Source of the DNA: Rhodospirillales bacterium | Lineage (GTDB): Bacteria; Pseudomonadota; Alphaproteobacteria; Acetobacterales; Acetobacteraceae | DNA: 33,317 nt | Assembly: GCA_947447625.1 (NCBI GenBank) | Contig: CANFKS010000044.1 | Coordinates: 1-33,317 of the forward strand | Direction of reading: 5' to 3' | Part shown: in pieces, positions 1-7,129 of the stretch | How the letters are laid out: each line of letters begins with the position of its first letter | Numbering within the stretch: the stretch's first letter is position 1 | Notes under the pieces: generated by a model | The model's database searches: none | The model's input: the letters and a program-made list of their open reading frames with translations, nothing else | Told to the model about the DNA's origin: nothing | Program-made: the position numbers and the translations under genes

Positions 1-76
1 CGCCGGGCTTCCCAGGCAAGTGCGGGCGGATCCGCTCCCATTGGTGGTCCTGCAAAATCAGACGAACCGATCCCAT
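1..76 (-). CDS. IS5-family transposase, first 25 codons only
   Basis: This is the N-terminus of the same transposase encoded at 32547 in the complete copy; the visible bases are identical to that copy. The ATG is at 74-76 on the minus strand, with a GGGGAG ribosome binding site a few bases upstream. The gene leaves the window at base 1, so whether this copy is intact cannot be seen. Confidence 0.85.
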   Translation of the reverse strand, partial: MGSVRLILQDHQWERIRPHLPGKPG

Positions 77-147
77 TCCACGCTCCCCAAAAGGAGCTTG
101 AAGCAGATTTCAGCCCGAGCCGGAATCCCTAATGTCAACGCGCTCTA
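1..147 (-). mobile_element. IS5-family element, left end (cut by window edge)
   Basis: These 147 bases are the exact reverse complement of 32476-32622, the left end of the complete IS at the other end of the window. The terminal inverted repeat TAGAGCGCGTTGACATT lies at 131-147 (read on the minus strand). The transposase start and its ribosome binding site follow, and the element runs out of the window at base 1. The outermost TA is probably the target duplication typical of the IS427 group of the IS5 family. The element ends against a palindrome at 147-183. Confidence 0.93.
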
Positions 148-183
148 GCGAGCGCTTCTTTTTTTCAAAAAAAAGCGCTCGCT
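147..183 (-). terminator. Perfect 11-bp palindrome with A/T-rich centre
   Basis: AGCGAGCGCTT (147-157) pairs perfectly with AAGCGCTCGCT (173-183). The centre is a T run and an A run that can extend the stem. It lies three bases beyond the stop of the minus-strand metallo-beta-lactamase-fold gene and directly against the IS end. A transcription terminator for that gene is the simplest reading, although the T tract is inside the hairpin, not after it. It could also have been a preferred IS target. Confidence 0.45.
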
Positions 184-185
184 TC

Positions 186-1163
186 CTACCCCGCAATCTC
201 CCCCGACTTCATCCGCAAAGCCTCCAGCGACTTCCACATCTCCGCATCCCGCTCCGCCGTCCAGATCCGCGGCCGATCGAGCCCCCCCGCCTCGTCATAA
301 GCGCGCGACACATTGAACGGCATGCAGTGATCGAAAATCACCCAATGCCCGAATTCCGGCCGCATCGCCGCCATCGCCTCGGCATAAACCGCCCCGAGCG
401 GCGCCCCCCGTGCCACCCCCGCCTTGGCAATCCCGAACAACCGCGTCGTAAACGCCTCCATCCCGTCCAGCGCCTCCCTCACCTCGGCCGCGTTCATCAA
501 AGCCCGCCCCCGCCCCGGCACCATCTTCTCCGCGCCCAACGCCCGCAGAGCGGCAATCGTCGCCGGCCAATCCGTGAAATGCGCATCCCCGCAATACGGC
601 GTCGCCCCGAACGCCACCGTATCCCCGGCAAACAACACCTTCTCCTTCGGCAACCACACCACCGTATCCCCCGCCGTATGCGACCGTCCGATATGGATCA
701 CCTGCGCCTCGCGATCCCCAAGCCACAACGACATCCGCCCCTGAAAACTCCGCGTCGGCCAGGTCAGCCCCGGAATCCCGTCCCGCCCCCGGAAAAGCTC
801 CGGAAACCGGCCGATTTCGCTGTCCATATCCTGCTGCCCCCGCTCGACGATCATAGCGCGCGTCACATCGGAGCAGATGATCTCATGATACGGATACCCG
901 GTGGCACCCAGCACCCGCAGCGCATGATAATGCGTCAACACGATCGTCCGCACCTTCTGGTCCGTCACCTCGGCAATGCGCCCCTGCACCTCGGCCGCCA
1001 TCGCCGGCGTCGCCTGCGCATCCACCACCACCACCCCGTCCGGCCCGACAATCACCCCCGAATTCGTATCGCCCTGCGCCGAATAGGCATACAGGCCCTT
1101 CCCCAGCTCATCGAACGAGACCGTCTTTTCAGCCATGTCATTGCTCGAAGCGAAGCCGGACAT
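186..1163 (-). CDS. Metallo-beta-lactamase-fold hydrolase with altered metal motif
   Basis: The 325-residue protein has the metallo-beta-lactamase (MBL) fold signatures in order: strand ending VVVDA (~45-49), THYH (77-80), GRSHTAGD (159-166) and FAGDTV (~178-183). The first metal motif of the family, HxHxDH, here reads HYHALR (78-83). The two first-site histidines are kept, but the Asp and His that normally serve the second metal are Leu82 and Arg83. His162 and bridging Asp181 are present. It may therefore bind one metal or use a different site; the substrate is unknown. I chose the ATG at 1163 because GGGGAG lies 7 bases upstream; an internal ATG at 1136 has only a weak site. It diverges from the RidA-like gene across 81 bases, so the two probably share a control region. 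Confidence 0.85.
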   Translation of the reverse strand: MSGFASSNDMAEKTVSFDELGKGLYAYSAQGDTNSGVIVGPDGVVVVDAQATPAMAAEVQGRIAEVTDQKVRTIVLTHYHALRVLGATGYPYHEIICSDVTRAMIVERGQQDMDSEIGRFPELFRGRDGIPGLTWPTRSFQGRMSLWLGDREAQVIHIGRSHTAGDTVVWLPKEKVLFAGDTVAFGATPYCGDAHFTDWPATIAALRALGAEKMVPGRGRALMNAAEVREALDGMEAFTTRLFGIAKAGVARGAPLGAVYAEAMAAMRPEFGHWVIFDHCMPFNVSRAYDEAGGLDRPRIWTAERDAEMWKSLEALRMKSGEIAG

Positions 1164-1244
1164 AATCTGTCTCCCCGGAAACCCGTTTGGCGTCCTTCGG
1201 GCTACAATGTATCCTCCGCCCAAAGCAACACCAAGGAGCGCCCC

Positions 1245-1628
1245 ATGCAACGCCGCGAAATCAACGCCCCCGACGCCCCCGCCCCCGCCGGCTCCTACAG
1301 CCAGGCCATCGAGATCACCGGCGCCACCCGGACCCTTTATGTCAGCGGCCAGGTTCCGGCCGACATCACCGGCCACGTCCCGGACGATCTGCTGAGCCAG
1401 TGCCGCCTCGCCTGGAAAAACGTCGAGGCTCAACTCCGCGCCGCTGGCATGGGGTTCGACAACGTCGTCAAAATCACCACCATCCTGCCCGACCACGCCT
1501 CCCTCGGCGAAAGCCGCAAAGCCCGCGGCGAAGCGATGGGTGATCGCAAACCCGCCAGCACCCTGATCGTCGGCGGCCTCGCCAGCCCTGCCTGGAAAAT
1601 CGAAATCGAAGTCATCGCGTGCGCGTGA
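1245..1628 (+). CDS. RidA/YjgF/UK114-family protein lacking the catalytic arginine
   Basis: The 127-residue protein is full length for the Rid family, whose archetype hydrolyses reactive enamines and imines from amino acid metabolism as a cytosolic trimer. Family features seen are SGQVP (34-38) near the N-terminus, a central KITTIL segment (~76-81) and the C-terminal KIEIEVIA strand (118-125). The arginine that defines active RidA (Arg105 in E. coli, in the motif PARS) is Ser105 here, in PAST. This matches Rid subfamilies without classical imine deaminase activity (established for the family). AAGGAG sits 6 bases before the ATG. The dehydroquinase-like gene starts 10 bases after its stop, so the two are probably co-transcribed. 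The exact function is unknown. Confidence 0.88.
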   Translation: MQRREINAPDAPAPAGSYSQAIEITGATRTLYVSGQVPADITGHVPDDLLSQCRLAWKNVEAQLRAAGMGFDNVVKITTILPDHASLGESRKARGEAMGDRKPASTLIVGGLASPAWKIEIEVIACA

Positions 1629-1638
1629 GGCAACAGAT

Positions 1639-2073
1639 ATGACCCGCATCCTCATCCTCCACGGCGCCGGCATGAACATGCGCGGCAAGGCCCAAGTCGA
1701 CGTCTTCGGCAAAATGACCCTGCCGGAATACGATACCCAGATCCGCGCATTCGCCGCAGCGCTGGACATCGACATCGAGATTTTCCACTCCAACATCGAA
1801 GGCGAAGTCATCAACCGCCTCTATGACGCCCACGACCAGGGCTTCGACGCCGCCATCATCAACCCCTCCGGCTTCACCCGCGGCTACCCCGCCCTCACGG
1901 CGGCCATCGCCGGCGTGAAATTCCCCACCATCGAAGTCCACATCTCCAACCCCGCCCGCCGCGGCCTGGCTTCCGACATCGCCACCGCCAGCCTCGGCGC
2001 CATCGCCGGCTTCGGCATCACCGGCTACGACCTCGCCTTGCGCGGCCTGAAATCCGTCCTGTCGCGCGCCTGA
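1639..2073 (+). CDS. Type II dehydroquinase-fold protein, catalytic residues replaced
   Basis: The 144-residue length and the order of motifs match type II 3-dehydroquinate dehydratase (AroQ): an N-terminal HGAGMN in place of NGPNLN, SNIEGE (51-56) for SNHEGE, INPSGFTR (74-81) for the INPGAYTH segment, and an intact EVHISN (99-104). The catalytic loop is changed: the essential arginine of the GxREP loop is Ala18, and the catalytic tyrosine is Phe23. The substrate-binding His81 is Arg. Asn75 and His101 are kept. A normal dehydratase role in the shikimate pathway is therefore unlikely; it is probably a paralogue with another substrate. It follows the RidA-like gene closely and precedes a transporter and a HyuA-HyuB fusion, pointing to a catabolic cluster. 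Confidence 0.82.
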   Translation: MTRILILHGAGMNMRGKAQVDVFGKMTLPEYDTQIRAFAAALDIDIEIFHSNIEGEVINRLYDAHDQGFDAAIINPSGFTRGYPALTAAIAGVKFPTIEVHISNPARRGLASDIATASLGAIAGFGITGYDLALRGLKSVLSRA

Positions 2074-2086
2074 AAACGAACCCCCT

Positions 2087-2157
2087 GCTCTAACGCTTTG
2101 TTTGATCGCGTGATTCAGACTTTTTGGCGATTCCGCCAAAAATCATCAAGCGCTATA
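2087..2157 (-). repeat. Palindromic repeat R1 (core hairpin plus linker)
   Basis: This is a minus-orientation copy of the window's repeat family. The core stem is TTTTTGGCG-GAAT-CGCCAAAAA (in minus sense), followed by the linker GATCAAACAAAGCGTTAGAGC. The third module, a long hairpin, is absent. It lies between the dehydroquinase-like gene and the DMT transporter. A TTG at 2124 inside it would extend the transporter frame, but that is the repeat reading through by chance. Confidence 0.8.
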
Positions 2158-2165
2158 ACCGGGCG

Positions 2166-3008
2166 ATGATCAGCCGAGCAACCGCCTCCGGCGCGGCAGC
2201 GATCCTCCTGTGGTCACTGCTCGCCCTGCTCTCCCGCGCCGCCGCCAGCATCCCTCCGTTCCAGTTGGCCGCGATGAGCTTCGCCGTGTCCGGCGGGCTG
2301 GGTCTCGCCTGGCTCGTCCTGCGCGGCAATCTTGGCGTCCTGCGCCAGCGCCCGCTCGTGTGGCTGCATGGCGCGGGCGGCCTGTTCGGCTACCACGCAT
2401 TGTTCTTCGCCGCCCTCGCGCGCGCCCCCGCCGCCGAGGCCACCCTCATCAACTACACATGGCCGCTGCTGATCGTGCTGCTTTCGGCTCCTGTCCTCGG
2501 CCTGCGCCTCACCCCCCGACACCTCCTCGGCGTCGCAACCGGCCTCGCCGGCAGCCTGCTGCTGCTCGCGCAAGGCACCAGCTTCAGCGCCGAAGCCATC
2601 TCCGGCTACCTCTTCGCCGCCGGCGCCGCGCTGACCTGGGCGGCATACTCCGTCCTGGCCCGCCGCCTCCACACCGTGCCGAGCAGCGCCGTCCTCGGCT
2701 TCTGCGCCGCCAGCTTCCTCCTCGCCAGCATGGCCCACCTCGCCTTCGAAACCACCGTCATCCCCACGGCCAGCGCCGCCGTCGCCGTCCTGCTGCTGGG
2801 CCTCGGCCCGGTCGGCATCGCTTTCGTCCTGTGGGATACCGGCATGAAACACGGCGACCCCCGCCTGCTCGGAATCCTCGCCTATGCCACCCCGGTGCTC
2901 TCCACCCTGTTCCTCGGCCTCGCCGGCTTCGCCCCCCTGAGCCTCACCACCATCACCGCCGCCCTTCTCGTCACCGCCGGCGGCTGGCTCGCCGCGCGCG
3001 CCGGCTGA
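2166..3008 (+). CDS. EamA/DMT-superfamily metabolite transporter
   Basis: The 280-residue protein has about ten hydrophobic segments arranged as two EamA repeats, the architecture of drug/metabolite transporters in the inner membrane. The first repeat contains AILLWSLLALLSR and ends near LLLLAQG. The second begins around GYLFAAGAALTWAAYSVLAR and contains LGLGPVGIAFVLWD. The ATG at 2166 was chosen over an in-frame TTG at 2124 because the upstream part lies inside repeat R1. No strong ribosome binding site is visible. Members export amino acids, nucleosides or other small metabolites, and the substrate cannot be read from sequence. Its position beside the hydantoinase-like gene suggests a product or intermediate of that pathway (inference). 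Confidence 0.85.
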   Translation: MISRATASGAAAILLWSLLALLSRAAASIPPFQLAAMSFAVSGGLGLAWLVLRGNLGVLRQRPLVWLHGAGGLFGYHALFFAALARAPAAEATLINYTWPLLIVLLSAPVLGLRLTPRHLLGVATGLAGSLLLLAQGTSFSAEAISGYLFAAGAALTWAAYSVLARRLHTVPSSAVLGFCAASFLLASMAHLAFETTVIPTASAAVAVLLLGLGPVGIAFVLWDTGMKHGDPRLLGILAYATPVLSTLFLGLAGFAPLSLTTITAALLVTAGGWLAARAG

Positions 3009-3100
3009 ACCCGAACCCGCCTCCCCCGAACACGGGTTGCGCCCCAGGACCGATGGGGTTTCACTCGCCTATCTTGATCGCCGCGCAGGAGACCACCGCC

Positions 3101-6100
3101 ATGACCGCCACCCACCGCTACCGCATCGGCTTCGACATCGGCGGCACCTTCACCGATTTCATCCTGCTCGACGCCGAACGCCACGACATCCGCCTCCACA
3201 AATGCCTCACCACCCCCGCCGACCCCTCGATCGGCGCGCTCGAAGGCCTCACCGAAATCGTCGCCGCCGCCGGCCTGAATCTCGCCGACATCGGCGAAAT
3301 CGTTCACGGCACCACCCTTGTCACCAACGCCCTCATCGAGCGCAAAGGCGCCAAGCTCGGCCTCATCACCACGCGCGGCTTCCGCGACATCCTGGAGATG
3401 GGCACCGAGCAGCGCTACGACATCTACGACCTCTTCCTCCAATACCCCGCCCCCCTCGTCCCCCGCCGCCGCCGCCTCGAAGTGACCGAACGGCTTGACC
3501 GTGATGGCCTCGTCGTCACCGACATCGACCTCGACGACGTCCGCACCGCCGCACGTCAACTCGTGGCCGACGGCGTCGAAGCCATCGCGGTCGGCTTCCT
3601 TCACGCCTACCGCAACCCCGCCCATGAACGCGCAGCCGGACACGCCATCCGCGCCCTGTTCCCCGACCTCGCCATCTCCCTCTCCTCCGATGTTGTCGCC
3701 GAACTCTGGGAATACCAGCGCATCGCCACCACCTGCGCCAACGCCTTCGTCCAGCCTTTGATGGACCGCTACGTCAAACGCCTCGAACACGAACTCTGCC
3801 AGCGCGGCTTCACGGGCGCGCTCTATTTGATGCACTCCGCCGGCGGCCTCGTCTCGCCCGACACCGCGCGGGCCTTCCCCATCCGCCTCCTCGAATCCGG
3901 CCCCGCCGGCGGCGGCCTCGCCACCGCCTTTTTCGGCAAGCTCGCCGGCAAATCCGACGTCATCTCCTTCGACATGGGCGGCACCACCGCCAAGGCCTGC
4001 CTCATCGAAAACGGCGCCGCCGCGATCGCCTCCGAGATGGAGGCCGCCCGCGTTCACCGCTTCAAAAAAGGCTCCGGCCTGCCCATCAAGGCCCCGGTCA
4101 TCGACATGATCGAAATCGGCGCCGGCGGTGGCTCCCTCGCCAGCGTCGACGAAGTCGGCCTGTTGCGCGTCGGCCCCCATTCCGCCGGCGCTGACCCAGG
4201 CCCCGCCTGCTACGGCCGCGGGGGCAGCGAACCCACCGTCACCGACGCCAACCTCGTCCTCGGCTACTACGACCCCGCCTTCTTCCTCGGCGGGCGCATG
4301 TCCCTCGACCTGCAGGCCGCCCATGACGCGCTGGCCAAGGTCGGCGCCAAAATCGGCCTTGATGCCATCCAAACCGCCTGGGGCATCCACCGCGTCGTCA
4401 CCGAATCGATGGCCGCCGCCGCGCGCATCCACATCGTCGAAAAAGGCCGCGATCCCCGCGCCTACGCCATGGTCGGCTTCGGCGGCGCCGGCCCCGCCCA
4501 CGCCGCCGGCGTCGCCCGCGTCCTCGGCGTCGCGGAGCTCCTGATCCCCCCCGCCTCCGGCGCCGCCTCAGCGCTCGGCTTCCTCGCCGCCCCGCTCTCC
4601 TTCGAGCAGGTCCAATCCCACCCGCTCCGCCTCGATGACCCCGCCGCCGCCGCACGCATCAACGACGTCCTGCGCGAAGTCCAAGCCGAAACCCGCACCC
4701 GCATCACCGCCGCCGGCATCCCGGACGCCGCCGTCGTCACCGAACGCAGCGCCGACATGCGCCTCTTCGGCCAGCTCCACGAAATCAACATCCCCCTCCC
4801 CGACGGCGAAATCACCGACGCCACTATGCCCGCCATCCGCGCCGCCTTCGCCACCGCCTACGCCGCACGCTACACCTCCGTCTACGAAGGCGTCGCCATC
4901 CAGCTCGTCTCCATCCGCATCCGGGCCCGCGGCCCCATTCCCGAACTCACCCTCACCCAGGCGAGTTCCGCCGCCACCGGCCCCGCCCTCAAATCCACCC
5001 GCCAGGCCTTCTTCAATGACCGTTTCCACGACACCCAGGTCTACGACCGCTACGCCCTGCGCCCCGGCGTGCACATCGACGGCCCCGCCATCATCGAGGA
5101 ACGCGAATCCACCACCATCCTCGCCCCCGGCGATTCCATGACCGTGGATGAAACCGGCACCATGCGCATCCGCATCGCCGTCGTCCCCCCCGCCGCCGCC
5201 CTGATCTCCCCCGAAACCCCGCTCGCCACAGCCCGCGCCCTCATCGAGTCTGACCCGGTCTCGCTCGAAATCATGTGGGCCCGCCTCATCACCGTCGTCG
5301 AAGAGATGTGGCACACCATCGTGCGCACCGCTTTCTCCCTCATCATCTCCGAAGCACAAGACTTCGCCACCGACCTGCTGGACCCAGACGGCGAATCACT
5401 CGCCCATTCGCCGCGCGCCATGCCCGTCTTCAACCTCACCGTCCCCATCGCCGTCAAAGCCCTCCTCAAAAAATACCCCCCGCACACCCTCAAACCCGGC
5501 GACGTCCTGATCACCAATGATCCCTGGCTCTGCGCCGGCCATCTCTTCGACATCGCCGTCATCACCCCCGTCTTCCGCGGCACCCACCTCGTGGCGCTGA
5601 CCGCCACCGTCGGCCATGTCGGTGACATCGGCGGCACCAAGGACAGCCTGCGCGCCCGCGAAATCTACGACGAAGGCTTCCAGATCCCGCCGATGATGCT
5701 CTACCGCGCCGGCGTGCCGAACGATGACCTCCTCGCCCTGCTTCACGAAAACGTCCGCAAACCTGACGAAGTCCTGGGCGATCTCCACTCCTTCGTCGCC
5801 GCCAACCAACTCGGCGCCGACCGCCTCGTCGCCTTCATGAACGACTACGGCATGCATGACCTCCGGGCACTTGCCGCCGTCGTGCAGGACCGCTCCGAAC
5901 ACGCCATGCGCGATGCCATCCGCGCCCTGCCCGACGGCACCTACACCTCCGAAGTCTTCAACAACCCGCTCGGCACCAAGCTCCGCTACCCCGTCAAAAT
6001 CACCGTCTCTGGCGACACCATCGAAACCGACTTCACCGGCGCCCCCCCCCAACAACCCCAAGGCGGCCTCAACTGCACCTACAGCTACACCGCCGCCCAC

Positions 6101-6877
6101 ACCACCTACCCGCTCAAATGCATCCTCTCGCCCCAAATCCGCAGCAACGCCGGCTGCTACCGGCCCTTCACCGTCAAAATCCCTGAAGCCTCCATCCTCA
6201 ACGCCCAAAAACCCGTCGCCGTGAACCTGCGCACCCGCACCGGCTGGTACATCGCCCCCAACATCTTCCGCGCCCTCGCCGAAGCCGCCCCCAACCAGGT
6301 CCAAGCCGCCACCGGCCTGCCCCACGCCGTCAACATCTATGGCCGCGACAGCACCGGACACACCTACGCCGACCACTTCTTCATGGGCGGCGGCCAAGGC
6401 GCATCGGCCCGCTCGGACGGCAAATCCGCCCTCCTTTACCCGACCAGCGCCTCCAACACCTCCATCGAACTCCTCGAAACCCGCGCCCCCGTCCTCGTGC
6501 TGGAAAAAACCTTCGTGCCCGACAGCGGCGGCCCCGGCCAACACCGCGGCGGCCTCGGCGTGCGCACGAGCCTGCGGAAACTCCACGACGACGGCCTCCC
6601 CACCCTGTTCTCCATCTACCCCGAAGGCGTCGGCATCACCAACGAAGGCCTCTTCGGTGGCCGCCACGGCGGCGGCGTCCACGGCATCATCAAAGCCCCC
6701 GACGGCACCACCCTCCACAACTGCGGCACCGGCGAACTCGTCACCCTCGACCGCACCGACCGCATCGTCGAAGTCCAACTCGCCGGCGGCTCCGGCTACG
6801 GCAACCCCCAAAACCGCGTGCCCGAAGCCCTCGAAAACGACCTCGCCGACGGCTACATCACTGCCCCCTACACCTGA
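3101..6877 (+). CDS. Fused HyuA-HyuB hydantoinase/5-oxoprolinase-type enzyme
   Basis: A single 1258-residue chain carries both halves of an ATP-dependent hydantoinase/oxoprolinase. The HyuA half (about 1-700) has the N-terminal ATPase motif GFDIGGTFTDF (10-20), HGTTLVTNAL, the second phosphate motif ISFDMGGTTAKA (~287-298), the GAGGGS segment, and a C-terminal domain ending near residue 700. The HyuB half begins near residue 713 with DPVSLEIMWARL and contains ITNDPW, GHVGDIGG and DFTGAPPQ. Most bacterial members are two genes; the fused order resembles eukaryotic 5-oxoprolinase (about 1290 residues). The family opens cyclic amides, or carboxylates ketones, with ATP; the actual substrate is unknown. 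AGGAG lies 9 bases before the ATG. A C9 run at 6042-6050 is in frame. Confidence 0.9.
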   Translation: MTATHRYRIGFDIGGTFTDFILLDAERHDIRLHKCLTTPADPSIGALEGLTEIVAAAGLNLADIGEIVHGTTLVTNALIERKGAKLGLITTRGFRDILEMGTEQRYDIYDLFLQYPAPLVPRRRRLEVTERLDRDGLVVTDIDLDDVRTAARQLVADGVEAIAVGFLHAYRNPAHERAAGHAIRALFPDLAISLSSDVVAELWEYQRIATTCANAFVQPLMDRYVKRLEHELCQRGFTGALYLMHSAGGLVSPDTARAFPIRLLESGPAGGGLATAFFGKLAGKSDVISFDMGGTTAKACLIENGAAAIASEMEAARVHRFKKGSGLPIKAPVIDMIEIGAGGGSLASVDEVGLLRVGPHSAGADPGPACYGRGGSEPTVTDANLVLGYYDPAFFLGGRMSLDLQAAHDALAKVGAKIGLDAIQTAWGIHRVVTESMAAAARIHIVEKGRDPRAYAMVGFGGAGPAHAAGVARVLGVAELLIPPASGAASALGFLAAPLSFEQVQSHPLRLDDPAAAARINDVLREVQAETRTRITAAGIPDAAVVTERSADMRLFGQLHEINIPLPDGEITDATMPAIRAAFATAYAARYTSVYEGVAIQLVSIRIRARGPIPELTLTQASSAATGPALKSTRQAFFNDRFHDTQVYDRYALRPGVHIDGPAIIEERESTTILAPGDSMTVDETGTMRIRIAVVPPAAALISPETPLATARALIESDPVSLEIMWARLITVVEEMWHTIVRTAFSLIISEAQDFATDLLDPDGESLAHSPRAMPVFNLTVPIAVKALLKKYPPHTLKPGDVLITNDPWLCAGHLFDIAVITPVFRGTHLVALTATVGHVGDIGGTKDSLRAREIYDEGFQIPPMMLYRAGVPNDDLLALLHENVRKPDEVLGDLHSFVAANQLGADRLVAFMNDYGMHDLRALAAVVQDRSEHAMRDAIRALPDGTYTSEVFNNPLGTKLRYPVKITVSGDTIETDFTGAPPQQPQGGLNCTYSYTAAHTTYPLKCILSPQIRSNAGCYRPFTVKIPEASILNAQKPVAVNLRTRTGWYIAPNIFRALAEAAPNQVQAATGLPHAVNIYGRDSTGHTYADHFFMGGGQGASARSDGKSALLYPTSASNTSIELLETRAPVLVLEKTFVPDSGGPGQHRGGLGVRTSLRKLHDDGLPTLFSIYPEGVGITNEGLFGGRHGGGVHGIIKAPDGTTLHNCGTGELVTLDRTDRIVEVQLAGGSGYGNPQNRVPEALENDLADGYITAPYT

Positions 6878-7020
6878 CGAGAAACCCGCAGACTGGCGCG
6901 CGCTTTGGTGCCCCCCACCCCCAAGAGCCCCCCATGCCCCCCCGCACCGTCATCCCCCAGTCCCGTTTTCAAAACCCCCGGACCGGCCCCACCCACTCAC
7001 GTCCCAATTGTTGCTTTTAG

Positions 7021-7048
7021 TTATCAAAAAAGCCCAACTGGATATAAT
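7021..7048 (+). promoter_or_regulatory. Candidate sigma-70 promoter for pobA
   Basis: A perfect -10 box TATAAT (7043-7048) lies 16 bases after TTATCA (7021-7026, 4 of 6 matches to the -35 consensus). It sits in an AT-rich patch within the 252-base gap upstream of pobA. The rest of that gap (6878-7010) is C-rich and holds nothing else recognisable. Confidence 0.5.
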
Positions 7049-7129
7049 ACCAGCGAGCCCGCCGCCCGTGCATGGCGCCGCCTGCCGATCCATCGTTATC
7101 TCCCATCATAAAACTTCTGGGGAACACGC

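Noticed and set aside
1639-2073. Plain annotation as 3-dehydroquinate dehydratase aroQ
   Set aside because: The catalytic arginine and tyrosine and a substrate histidine are replaced, so only the fold is supported.
2124-2165. Upstream TTG start extending the DMT transporter by 14 residues
   Set aside because: The extension lies inside palindromic repeat R1 and has no ribosome binding site; the ATG at 2166 gives a normal transporter N-terminus.
7000-7060. Inverted GTTG-CTTTT / AAAAGCCCAAC as a PobR operator
   Set aside because: The arms match poorly and no pobR gene is near; only the TATAAT promoter is worth listing.
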